This document shows positions 20,236 through 30,629 of a stretch of 64,000 nt of DNA, one piece after another. The position numbers and the translations under genes are program-made. Positions within the stretch are counted from its first letter, which is position 1. Every line of letters starts with the position of its first letter. Origin of the DNA: Phymatolithon calcareum (taxonomy: Eukaryota > Rhodophyta > Florideophyceae > Hapalidiales); assembly GCA_977006965.1 (NCBI GenBank), contig OZ345364.1, forward strand, positions 558,001 to 622,000. The letters run 5' to 3'. Under the pieces are notes generated by a model. It made no database searches, had not been told where the DNA came from, and worked only from the letters and a program-made list of their open reading frames with translations.

Positions 20236-20460
20236 ACACACTGTTTACGCTGCGGGAGCCCTTCTCACCACATTTCTGATGGTTCTATCGAGGACGATGA
20301 CGTCGCCAAGGATATTCGGGACGCGAACACTGCCAACAACGGTTTCAATCCGCTTCCTCGGTATGCCGAGCACAGATCTACGCTCGCCCATACGTGGATA
20401 CTGCGCGAGACCCGCTGGCCTAAGTCTTGGCTTCGATCGCCTCGCGATTCTAAAAACTAG
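20236..20460 (+). other. gag continuation with degenerate CCHC knuckle, beyond the TGA
   Basis: In the gag frame the sequence after the TGA stays open to TAG 20458-20460. It starts HCLRCGSPSHHISDG: C-x2-C-x4-H is present, but the fourth position expected to be Cys is Asp. In Ty3-type gag this nucleocapsid knuckle binds the RNA. The last codons are AAA AAC TAG, where pol overlaps. Either the element reads through the TGA or this copy lost nucleocapsid by mutation. Confidence 0.65.
20449..20460 (+). promoter_or_regulatory. candidate -1 ribosomal frameshift site between gag and pol
   Basis: The gag frame reads TCT AAA AAC TAG (20449-20460). The pol frame, one base back, is closed by TAA at 20451-20453 and open from 20454. 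The only window where a -1 shift could join them is therefore this T-AAA-AAC, which differs by one base from the canonical slippery A-AAA-AAC. No pseudoknot was worked out downstream. Confidence 0.55.
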
Positions 20461-23400
20461 ACTTGGCTGGCATCTCTCCCTGGCATGCCAGCCCGATCCA
20501 AGATCCATGGTCACTGTCCATCGACTCAGGCCAAAATGTTTGCGGTGTCTCCGCCTACGCTCAGCTGCAGTCGACCTCTCGTTTCAGAACATCTATCAGG
20601 CTCCTCAACTCGATACACGGTTCTGTCACTGCCTTGGTCGACACTGGCGCCGAGCGCACCTGCATCTCTACAACTCTGTTCTACAAAATGCGTTTCAAAG
20701 ACAAATCTCTGAGTCTCTTCGATCCCTCTCTTCGTCTCTCTGGTGCCAACGGATCTTTTCTCTCCGTCAAAGGAGCTGTTCGTTTTCCTCTTTCGCTCAC
20801 ACATCGTATTTCTGTCACAACCGACGTTATCGTCTGTGACAATCTCTCGCACGATGTTATCTTCGGTTTGGACGTTCTCATCAGCACCCGCGCTGTCATC
20901 AACTTACACGACCAGTCCGTGATGTTCCGCTCTCCTGACCCATCCGTTTCTCCGGAGTATGCTTACTTTGTCACTGTTCCTGTTCCGGAGACCTACCTCA
21001 CTCTGTCCGATGATGTGACGATTCTTCCGCGACAACAACACCTTGTGCTGACACATTTCTCCTCCCCGCCGCGCTCTCCCGTGGTTTTAGCGCTCCCGAA
21101 CGTGACTTCCACGGCACAGTTCCACATCTGTGTCTCTAATGCCGTTTTCGACACATCTTGCGTTAATATGCGCATTATGGTGGCAAACCCGATGGAAATT
21201 CCCGCAAAGATCCCTAAGGGACTGCGCTTGTCCGTTGTTCACACTTTTCACGACATCAACCTAGTACCTATCGGGACTATACGCATTTCCGAAAAACAGG
21301 CTGATTTATCCTGGTCCGACATACCCTCGGATGTGTCTTTACCACCGGCATCGCTTGCAACAGACGAGGCCTCTTTCCTTTTTGACGAAAAGTCGCCTAC
21401 TCTTGACTACGATACTGCTCTTGATTCCAATCTGTCCGCTGAGCAGGGCAATGAACTCCGTGCGGTGCTTCACTCCCACGCAGACGTTTTCGCAGCGGAC
21501 CCGTCCGCGCCGGAAACTATGCGCAATATCCCTCCCGTCACAATCGACACTGGACCTGCGCAACCTATTCCCTGTCCTCCTTTCCGTCGCCATCCACTTG
21601 CCCATCGACACATCGAAGAGCAAGTTCAGCACATGCTGCGACAACGTCTTATCGAGGAAAGTCCTTCCAACTGGTCTTTCCCTGTTGTTCTGGTGTCCAA
21701 ACCCAACGGCAAAATACGATTTTGCATTGATTACCGTCGCCTCAATGCAGCCACTCTTCAAGCCGCGTATCGGCTACCACGCTTGGATGACATTCTGGAC
21801 TCTTTGCACGGCATGAAGTATTTCTCCACTCTTGACGCTGCTTCTGGGTTCCATCAACTGCCTTTGGCCCGCTCATCAAGGGAAAAGACTGCTTTCTCCA
21901 CTCGGTCCGGCCTGTATCAGTGGCGTCGATTACCTTTCGGATGGATAAATACACCGGCTATGTTCCAACAGACCATGGACTACATTCTTCGTGGCCTCAA
22001 TTACCATTGTCCTCTCATCTACTTGGATGATATAACCGTGTTTTCTTCCTCGTTCAAGACTCATCTTCGCGATTTGCGTGTTATTTTCAACCGTTTGCGC
22101 TTCTTCAAGTGTCAGCTGAACCTTCGCAACTGCAAGTTTGGCGCAGCCAATATCGAGTACCTGGGTCACGTGGTTACTCAAAACGGGGTACTTCCCAAAC
22201 CGGCATTAGTCGACGCCGTCCAGAGTTTTCCGTCTCCACAACATGCCTAAAGTCCCTCTGCCGGGAAGAAGGCTGTCAAAAGCTTTGTTGCTCTCGCCAA
22301 CTTTTATCGTCGATTCGCCGCTCGATTCGCTCACATCGCTGCACCTTTGGTTTCTTTAAGCCGGAAGAATTCGGAATTTGTTTGGACTCCCGAACGTGCC
22401 ACTGCCTTTTCTGAACTTCAAAACCGCATTTCCCGCAGTTCTGTTCTCGCCTTTCCCCAATGGGACAAACCGTTCATTCTCTCTACCGATGCCAGCGATA
22501 TTGGCGTGGGCGCTGTGTTGCAACAGCATGACGACTCCGGCGAACTCAGGCCTGTCCAGTTTCTAAGTCACGCATTCACTGACCGTGAATCTGACTGGAG
22601 CACTCCAGAGAAAGAACTTTTCTCTTTCGTCTACGCCCTCAAGAAATTTCGCGTGTATCTGTACGGACGCCCATTCGTATGGCGCACTGACGCCTCTTCC
22701 CTTCAGTGGCTCTCCACGGCCAAATCGTTGGCTCCCAAGTTGCTTCGCTGGTCGCTCTTGGTTTCCAGCTACCGTTTTACTGTCGAACATGTGCCTGGGA
22801 CGTGTAATCAAGTGGCCGACGCCTTGTCCCGGAATCCTGTTTCTTTGAGTTCCGTTTCTCCGATTATTACGTATCCGCTCGAGATCTTATCTGTATCGCG
22901 CCCATCTTCGAGCAGCGCTTCTCCGACTGTCGAAGGCCTCTTCACTACTACAAAGCTGATCTCCGCCCAATACCGTGATCCCTATTGTCGGATGTGGCAC
23001 GAGCACCTGGGCAGCACTCAAGCGCTACCGCCACTCTCCCCGCCGGAGACGCGGGACCTGCAACTTTGCCACGATCAACACAAGACTAAGCTACGATCTC
23101 TCTCATCTCGTTTCATCATTGTCGAAGGTATCCTGATGCGTATCATGGACTTTACGTTCTACTCTAAGACCCATCAAGCAGGTGATTTTCCCCGATCTCG
23201 TTCGTTCTTGCGCCCTGTCATTCCCCACTCTCTTCGGGAATATGTTCTTCAGCACTTCCATCTACCGTCTCATCGCCGCGCTTTGCGCACTCTGCGTGAC
23301 ATTTCCCGACATTTCTACTGGCCTCAGCTCTTCAAAGATGTTGTCCTGTTCGTCTCCTCTTGTCACCCGTGCAATAGTCACAACTCCAAGTCGTATCTAC

Positions 23401-24667
23401 AAGGATTGTTGAGTTCCACTCCGGCCACCTCACCGACGCATCGCATGTCGCTGGATATCATCGGCCCTCGAACTACCACCGCGGAAGGCTATCGCTGGAT
23501 TCTGGTCATGGTAAACCATTTTACCAAATGGCTTGTTGCGGTTCCGTTACGCGACAGAACAAGCAGTACGATTATACGTGCGTTTAAGGATCACTGGCTT
23601 TCCAAAAGCTACGCTTGCCGCCACGTCTTCGCCGACAGAGCTCCCGAATTGTGGACTCCGCAGTTTCGGCAGCTTATGTCCGACTATGGCTCGACTTTTA
23701 TCCCTGGTCCGCCACATCATTCTCAAACTCAAGGGTTTGTTGAGCTTGCGAACAGGACTATTCAAGATGCTATCGCAAAGAATCTCAAAGGTAGCGAACA
23801 TCTCTGGTCGCAGTTCCTCCGCCCTGTCGTTCAGGCATATCGTCACACAGTCCATACCTCTACTGGGCATACGCCGTTTTTCTTAATGCACGGCTGGGAA
23901 CCAGCTCCTCCGGCCTTGAACGTCTCCTCCCGTCTACCCAGCAGGACCCGTCTCTTGCGGAATATGTCTCCACTCTAAAGCACAATATCCAATCTGCTTG
24001 GGATGCTGCTGCTCTGCATCTGTCCCAATACCATTCCAAAACGGAAGCAAAGTTAAACCGGTCTCGCAAGCAGTTCACTGTTCCCATTGGATCACTTGTC
24101 TATGTTCGTCTTCCTCCGAACAAAGGGCAATCGCAAGGTTTTCAGAGTTTCAACTCCGGCCTATGGAAACTTCTCCGTTTCGATTCCTCTTCCAACAATT
24201 GCACTGTGACTACAACTGCTGACGGCGTGTCACGCACTGAGGCCGTCCACGCCCGCTATGTTTTCTCATTCACAGGGACGTTGAACTTCAAACCTGCTGT
24301 TGACTATGACGACGCTTCTCAACCTCATCCCTCGCCAGTATCTGCTCCGCAGCTCGCTCCGCACCCTCATCAAAAGACCCCTCGTCGTCGTCGTCGTCCG
24401 CGGAAGCAAACAGGAATTCCTCTCCCGGATGCTTCTCCGCTTGTCCCGCCGACTCCTCGCCGCCGCGGTCGTCCACGGAAACAAAAATTCATCCATCCCG
24501 CGGCCGATTCTACGCTTGTTGCGCCGTGTCCGCGCCGCCGTGGTCGCCCGTCCGAGCCAATATTGTCTCCACATGCCACACCCGCATCTTTTGAACGTCC
24601 TCCATCTGTTTCTTCCTCTCGCAGAAGTCGGCGCTCTGGCCAAATTCCCATGAGGCTCAGATCGTAA
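20454..24667 (+). pseudogene. pol: pol: protease, RT, RNase H, integrase, AT-hook-like tail
   Basis: Domains in order: aspartic protease (ALVDTGAERTCIS at about 20637); reverse transcriptase with RFCIDYRRLN, FSTLDAASGFHQ and the catalytic IYLDDI; RNase H with FILSTDASDIGVGAVLQQ and a DALSR end; integrase with an HHCC zinc region (HFHLPSH ... CHPCN) and the DD35E core (SLDIIGP, FADRAPE, GFVELANR; 35 residues between the last Asp and Glu). Two breaks are visible: an in-frame TAA at 22248-22250 between RT and RNase H, and a -1 shift near 23,900 after FFLMHGWEPAPP, beyond which the frame resumes (SLAEYVSTLKHN...). The tail ends in three 25-residue repeats with RRRRPRK, RRRGRPRK and RRRGRPSE. This copy cannot make full-length Pol without suppression. 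Confidence 0.93.
24383..24560 (+). repeat. three 75-bp coding repeats with AT-hook-like motifs
   Basis: Basic motifs start at 24383, 24458 and 24533, exactly 75 bases apart (RRRRPRK, RRRGRPRK, RRRGRPSE). The second and third contain the GRP core of AT-hooks, which bind the minor groove of AT-rich DNA. At the end of an integrase such a tail might guide targeting. Confidence 0.7.
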
Positions 24668-24763
24668 TACGTGTTATAAAGCACTCGCCTGTTTCTCGTC
24701 TTGACCATACGCTGTCTGTCTATTATCATCGCGCTCACACAGGAAGCCACCGAGAATTTCGCT

Positions 24764-25010
24764 CTCGTCCTTTCTTCGACAGGCTCGGACTTTCGCTGTC
24801 GACATTTCTTCGACATGACTTCTGCGATTTTTTCACGCCACCACAGATTTCGCTTTCGTTCTTTCTTCGACAGGCTGTGGACCTTCGCTGTCGACATTTC
24901 TTCGACATGGCTGTATTATGCGCTTGACTGTCGTCACACATTTCGCTGTCGTTCTTTCTTCGACAGGCTGTGGACTTTCGCTGTCGACAATTCTTCGACA
25001 TGACAGTCAT
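24764..25010 (+). repeat. imperfect tandem repeats after pol
   Basis: Three degenerate repeats of roughly 75-90 bp, each containing ttctttcttcgacaggct, then ttcgctgtcgac and tcttcgacatg. They lie in the element's 3' non-coding part, just past the end of the antisense frame. No conserved peptide is encoded. Confidence 0.75.
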
Positions 25011-25112
25011 TTTCACCGAACAGTACACCGTTCTCTCAACATGACCCAACAGCAGCTAGCTGTTTTATTTCTCAACGATCACAATTCCAACATTCATGGG
25101 CTCAACACATTT

Positions 25113-26492
25113 CTAGTTCGGCCACAAACCTATTGTTCCGGCCGTTCTCACATTTCTCTTCTCCATTACTTCGCTAAACGTTTCTTTCTTCTGGCGCCTT
25201 CTCTGGGCGCTGTTGTGCTTCCACTTCTTGCCGACCTTGTTGTTGGGGCTTATGCATACCAACTTCCGAACAAAAACCTTGTCGATATTGTTCCCGTCTC
25301 CGACGCAACATTTCACGGCCGCTGCACACAGTTTCAGTGGGTACTTCTCCGTACTGTCGTAAACAAGCTTCTTGTCCCCATCAGCACAGAATAGATGCGT
25401 TACACAGTTCGACCCGAGCAGGTGGACTACCGCGATACCGCGACAATTGTTCACAAGCCAACCCAAGCTTACTGCTACCCCACTTCTCGCCCCTTCGTAC
25501 TCGATCAACCGATATTTCCGCACTTCGTACTCGACCCATTTCGCCAAATCCTTCAAGGAGCGAATGGTTTGCAATTGAGCACGATGCCCAACGTCTCGCG
25601 CAACTTGCTCATTTCCTGACGCAAAAATGGCATTCACAATGACGCTCAACATGCATTCAAAGCCATTATTTCGGGCAAGAATGTGCTCGCTCTGGTAGTA
25701 GTGATTGTTCGCCGACCGCGACCTCGGCCTTCATCCTGGGCCCTCGATTACCAGCACTCTTCCCGGCCTCCCTGTACACCATTTATCGTACTTGTCAAGT
25801 CGCTGATGCAATGGTGTGTTTCGGGCGATTTCAATTCGGTTTTCGCCCTTGCGCAATGGTGCCATCTCACCTTCTTTCACAATCTGGATTTGGGACGTGT
25901 AGTACAGGATGAGGAACCATTCGTCCGCTGTCCTTGTTGCACCGTAATAACACCTCGGTTCGAGTTCAGCGTAGCACAGGTTGTTTGGAAGAGAGAGTCC
26001 TCTACATCGTTCAAGAGGGTTGTAGAATATTTTGCCGACCTCTACAATCTCACACGAATCGCGTTCCGTGGTTCTGTTGAACTCGTCTTCGAACACAAAC
26101 GCTTCGGTTATGCCCCATCGATACGCAATCTCGCGGGTCAACTTCACTCCCGGCCGATCCTTGCACCATTTGTACACGGCGCGCCCGAAGCTTCTCTGAA
26201 TGTCGGCGTCGGTCGCCGACATCTCTTGTGCATGCGGTTTCTCCGAGCCTCGGTGCAACCGTCGAACCCACCAACCTGAATAGCGTGCAGAGCGGTCGCG
26301 GAAAACAATATGAGGGAAATTCCGGCCTTCCGCCTTGCCCATGATGACCCACTCCTCCCCGCTCTTGTCCGCCGTACGGCGGGCCGCTTTCATCGCGACG
26401 ACCCGTCGCGGAAACGCGGGTCCGGCGCTCTTCTGTTCGGTTTGCTTTGTTTCGCTCCCCGTTGGCCGGCGCACATGCTTCACCAACACCAT
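25113..26492 (-). CDS. antisense cargo frame in the retrotransposon, 459 codons with one TGA; possible Cys protease-like domain
   Basis: On the strand opposite gag-pol a frame runs from ATG 26492 to a stop at 25113-25115, interrupted only by TGA at 25733-25731 (codon 254). The two open parts (253 and 179 codons) are in the same frame, and the 26 codons between TGA and the second Met are coding-like, so it is probably one gene with one nonsense codon. The N-terminal part has a Lys/Arg-rich start, then WVIMGKAEGRNFPHIVFRDR and a conserved-looking W-rich block. The C-terminal part has NNGFECMLSVIVNAIF (Cys 280), CVTHLF (His 366) and KLVYDSTEKYPLKL (Asp 379), an order seen in papain-like and OTU-like hydrolases. 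Family assignment is inference from motif layout. Antisense frames between pol and the 3' LTR are known from some plant Ty3/gypsy elements (Grande-type); this is the animal-like analogue by position. Confidence 0.6.
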
Positions 26493-26984
26493 TGTGGACT
26501 GTTCACAACCCGTGCTTGCGTTTCAGCTATCGTCGGAAGCAATTAAGCAACTTATCGAGATTTGCCGAAACGCGCGCAACGGGTTTCCACTTGGCGGGCG
26601 CTGCACGGCGCGCAAGGGAGCAAGCGACGGACGCACGGAACGCGGGTTGGGATGCTCAGTTTACCGGTGGTCGTTTGGGTGCGCTGCCTCCTGTTCGACC
26701 GCGAGATCACTTGGGGGCACTAGAAGTATCCATTCTGAGTGATCTCCAGCGCATGCCACGTGTTTTTGTGCGAGCGCTAAGTTTTACAAATATTTTTTGG
26801 GCACTTTTGACACGTGGAAACAATTATCAGATTTTTGTCATACACAAATAATTCGACCCGACGGACACCTGTCCTAATCCCTGTATCATACCGCATTCTG
26901 AACGCTCCACCTTGACCATCCCGCGTGCCGGTCTTCTTCGCGCGCGGACGCGCTGTTGGAAACGACAAACATACTGTGCTTCCC

Positions 26985-26998
26985 TCAAGGCCTGGGGG
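26985..26998 (+). promoter_or_regulatory. polypurine-like run before the 3' LTR
   Basis: The bases directly before the 3' LTR, caaggcctggggg, end in a G run. This is the expected place of the plus-strand primer, though the tract is interrupted by pyrimidines. Confidence 0.5.
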
Positions 26999-27320
26999 TG
27001 TAATGGCTTTGAATGGGCATTATGATGCGCACCTCAGAGAGATCTTTTCACTGCTCGTTAGCCAATCATCGTTGAGTACCTCCGGGAGATTTTAGTAGAA
27101 ATAGCTCGCCAAGTTCACATAGCAGAGAGAGAGGAGGGGAACGACGGAGAACACACACCCAACACTCCAACACACAACACAATAGTGGAGAAACTCACTG
27201 TCTCCACGGGCACACGTTTCCAAATAAACGAACCCGCACAGACAACTTTACTGTGCGGGGTGCCCTCTAGTGTGCCTTCGTGCACGCACTTCACGACGCA
27301 CAGCCAACGCGTACGTTACA
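26999..27320 (+). repeat. 3' LTR
   Basis: 322 bp, TGTAATGG ... ACGTTACA, the partner of 18722-19043. Nine substitutions and no indels were counted against the 5' LTR. Followed by the ttat target-site duplication. Confidence 0.95.
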
Positions 27321-27587
27321 TTATCATACTAAAAAAGTATAAAGGATAATTAAAATATGCTTTGCACATGTCCTGTATTCGGAAAGTGTGAAATACGAAA
27401 GATACATAGAAGTAAAGAAAATTTAATATTGGAATCCGTTACTTTTCATATGACGGGATAAACACGAGCTTCTGTTTAAAAGAAACTCCATATGTACATA
27501 CATATATTTGAAATACAACAATAGGGTTTTTGGCTAACAACCGATAGTGACAGAGAAGTAGCTATTTAAATTTTGAATAACATGTGG

Positions 27588-27895
27588 AGCAGTTCCAAGC
27601 TTGAGTCTCGATCAATAGCCATATTTATATGCCACATCGATCAAACAATAAATTAACGCAGTCGACAATAATGCTAATTGCCGAAACTGCCCCGTTTTAT
27701 CCTATTGTAATTTTATGTAACCTTGTCTGTAAACTGCTTTCTCCCCGATGGGGCTCGCAAGGTACTGCTTTATTAAAGCATAGTCTTCTAGTTAGGTTGA
27801 GGCAGACCGTTACTTCGGCTAGATAATTAGGAGAGCCCTCTTTCTCTGACTGGAGTTCGCGATTCTATTCCACACGGAGCTAATGCGGTGGTTCG
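27588..27895. repeat. LTR-like dispersed repeat, copy 2
   Basis: Second copy of the repeat at 11240-11545 (caagcttgagtctcgatcaa, ccgatggggctcgcaagg, ctagataattaggag). On the minus strand it lies directly downstream of the gag relic at 27974-28740, which is where a 3' LTR would be if pol were deleted. Confidence 0.55.
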
Positions 27896-27973
27896 GAGGA
27901 GGGTCTGGAGGAGATGTAATGCTCTTCGGATTCCAGGGACGTGCAGGGAATAGCGTGGGAGGATCGTCGAATC

Positions 27974-28740
27974 TCAGTTCCTTTCGCTTTTTCTGAAGTT
28001 TTTCGCCATATAACCTTTCTCGAGGGAACGAAGGCATCTGCCTTCTTTCATACAGATCTCGCGTTCAGCTGGAGTGAGCTTCTGCAGCTGTATGTTACCA
28101 ATATCCATTGGGACAGATGCTTGTTCCTTATTACCTTGTCTCTGGTTGCCTTGACCAGTCCTGTTTCCAGAATGAGGTTTTGTCAGTCGGCTGTGAGCGG
28201 ACTCAACACGTTCGGCGTCACGCTTGGAATCAGAGAGTTTTTTATACTCGTTCGTTAATAGTTTCTTCCAGATGTAGGACTTTAGCCCGCGGGTGGAGCG
28301 ATCGAACTGGTCCTCTACACTGATGTTTGGGATGTATAGGATGATTCTTTGGAAGTCAGCAACATCATTGAACTGTTTCCACTTGGCAATCATATTCTCT
28401 TTGTTCAAAGTCTCGAATCGAGAGATCAAAGCTTCGAATACTGGCTCCAGGTTTTAATATTTCGCCCGTCATCGGTTTTCTTGTATACCACTGTTCATGA
28501 GCCGGACCATGAAGGTAAATGACGGCTATAGGTAACGCTTGATCGTCAATCGAACCAGAAAGGTACTTAGTCATGTGTATCGTACAACTTAAAGTCGAAT
28601 GTTTACCCTTGAAAGGTTCGGGGGCCTTTATTTTCGGAGGTTTGCATGCGCCGAAAGCTAATGTTGGCCATTCTGTAAGGCCGTCTTTGTTTTGTTTAGG
28701 TCGTTCTGCAGGGATGCAACATTCTGCTGCGCACTATTGA
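27974..28740 (-). pseudogene. Ty3-like gag relic with destroyed zinc knuckle
   Basis: Minus-strand frames give a recognisable retrotransposon gag: KYLSGSIDDQALPIAVIYL in the capsid, then FQRIILYIPNISVEDQFDRS, TRGLKSYIWKKL, RDAERVESAHSRL, and the linker PMDIGNIQLQKLTPAERE. A zinc knuckle should follow as CxxC...H...C, but here it reads CLRSLEKGYMAKNF: three of four metal ligands are replaced. The two parts (from 28574 and from 28429) are in different frames, so at least one frameshift exists. No pol follows; the LTR-like repeat comes next. It is a different lineage from the element at 18.7-27.3 kb. Confidence 0.85.
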
Positions 28741-29759
28741 ATTGTGTCAGAAGGATACGATAAACATTGGCAAGCTTGCGTCGCTTGGGTCTTCTGAATC
28801 AGGATCGACGCAGAGTCGGCTATAGGGAGGACCGAGCGTTGGGGAGCAGGCAGGTGCCAGCGGATAATCCGAGATGCGGAATAAAACTCGCGGTACCGGT
28901 TACTTCTCACACCGAAGAGGCGCTGTATGGGTGCCCGAAGCACAGAGGTATGCTCAACGCAGGAAGAACAGGGCGCTCCGGCGCGGAGGAGATGGCAGAT
29001 CAACAGCGATCGGTAATGAAGGCTAGGGGACAACGTCGCATTTTGGGAAAGGTCTCAAATGACACTAATGGAGAGAAAAAGGGGTAGTTTTGGAGTGATG
29101 ACACGTGTAAGGGGTTTAAGATCGGATGCGTGGCAATTGTATGTCATTGGAAGCCACAAAAACGTCGAAGAACTGTTTCGAGTATATGAGCATTGCACGG
29201 GGCACTGAACGTCGGAAGACGTTCAAGATCCTGCTCCAGCATGTAAGCGCGAACGAAACCTGCAGAGCATGCGTATAATGCGCCTCCCATAAAAGAGCCC
29301 ATAACTCTCGTGGTCTTTCTGCTACTGTATCTGGGAACGTGGCATTGATTGGAACCATCACAAAGTAAAGCAATGCACATTAATTGAGAAGATGAATCAT
29401 CATCAGATTATACGCGAGGATGTACGATTCAATGACTTATATCTCAGCTCCAAAATCCAGGTTCGTTTCAAGTGCCGAATTGATTTATTTTCTGAGACTT
29501 TTTTGTGAAAAGATTTGTTTTATATGCCAGTACTATAGTCGTCACAGGAAAGGGGGGAAGATTTCTTTCTTCAATCTAAGCTAAACTGCATACACACTCA
29601 GCTACGCGCATGACCACACCCACCCATAGAGTCCCATGTAATATGAGAGCTCTCATAGCGAATGCATTCGCGTTGGTTTCGGTTCGGCCTTAGTGAATCG
29701 GCTCTGCCACCCGTTTACTCTGCTGGTGGCGTAACGTTGAAAAGCTTATATCGTTGCGC

Positions 29760-30300
29760 TAACCGCCGTTCGAAAGAAGTCGGATTGAGGAGAAATGATT
29801 TGAAGTTGATGGTGAATCTGATCGGGTTGAAGGTATTATTGCATAGACTTTCAGGACGCCCATCGTCCACGAAGTTGAATCATCACGTGTCAGTCAACCG
29901 TGCATATGATCTGTGGTTGTGCCATCGTAACGAAATCCATGTAGTTTAGTATCTCCAAATGTTCCAAAATCGGGATCGTTCGTTTTCGTAGTGCTGCCAT
30001 TGAGAATCGGAACAGCTTATTGTCCATTTGTGTTCCATTCTTTGATCGAATGACTTATCGCCGTCGTAACTCGGCATTTAGTAGTCCACAAACGAACACT
30101 GATTGGTTAGTTCCACGTTTGTTTTTTAGTAGCGTCAATACGCCATAGTAATTTTGGTTGGGTCTCTGGGGAGGATCGAGAAAGATGAAGTCTTGACACC
30201 TCGCGTTCGAGGAGTCTGCAGATCGTAAGCAGCAATCAAATATGACCAATATAGCCGTAGCCAAGTCTGGACGGCCCTATTTTAGGAGTTCATAGGCAAT
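29760..30300 (-). pseudogene. tyrosine recombinase, broken
   Basis: The frame from 30264 begins AILVIFDCCLRSADSSNARC, with the box I Arg. After a TAA (30055-30057) the same frame continues with LFRFSMAALRKRT. In the next frame LHGFRYDGTTTDHMHG preserves the His-x-x-Arg of box II in the LRHGGAT-like setting, with the second His changed to Tyr. Back in the first frame comes QLRGRWAS, then a stop, and a QYLQP block where the nucleophilic Tyr is expected. Thus R, H-x-x-R and Y can all be traced, but at least one frameshift and several stops break the gene. Confidence 0.75.
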
Positions 30301-30629
30301 CGCAATTTGCCAATTCTTCTGATATAACTGTACGGGCCTTTACAGGAACATGTTTTGCCCACACCTCGAAAGAGGCGAGGAGGTCCAGCATTTTGCCGCG
30401 CAACGTTGGGAAGTACAGCTGAACAGTTAACATTGCATTGAGGACTAATTGTCATCCTTGCTTGTTCCGACTATGATACGTATGAACAGCGAAGTCCAAT
30501 AAGTGCCACTCGGTTTTTGATAAATCGGTAAAGGTTTCATGCCCTTTTTCCTGCAACTATTTGATGAAGGCTGCCAAGCCACGGTCGTACTGGTTTCTGG
30601 TGCTCTTGTCGACTCGGAGAGCTAGTAGC

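Larger units (their letters stand above)
18722..27320 (+). mobile_element. Ty3/gypsy LTR retrotransposon, near complete, with antisense cargo frame
   Basis: An 8.6-kb element bounded by two 322-bp LTRs that begin TGTAA and end TTACA. The 4-bp sequence ttat lies directly outside both ends (18718-18721 and 27321-27324), a target-site duplication. Order inside is LTR, gag, pol (protease, RT, RNase H, integrase: the Ty3/gypsy order), AT-hook-like tail, Thr/Ser-poor tandem repeats, a long antisense frame, polypurine run, LTR. The LTRs differ at nine positions by eye (about 97% identical), so the insertion is fairly young, yet pol carries one nonsense codon and one frameshift. Confidence 0.95.

Noticed and set aside
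20236-20460. TGA in gag as programmed stop readthrough into pol
   Set aside because: After the TGA the gag frame meets TAG at 20458 and pol lies in another frame, so readthrough alone would not yield Gag-Pol.
24266-24897. Arg-rich minus-strand frames opposite the pol tail
   Set aside because: They arise from the repeated Pro/Arg codons of the AT-hook-like repeats read backwards.
25683-26279. 198-codon plus-strand frame in the gypsy 3' region, a possible third sense gene
   Set aside because: It is the complement of the antisense frame, with no start context or motif. The antisense frame is longer and has recognisable residues.
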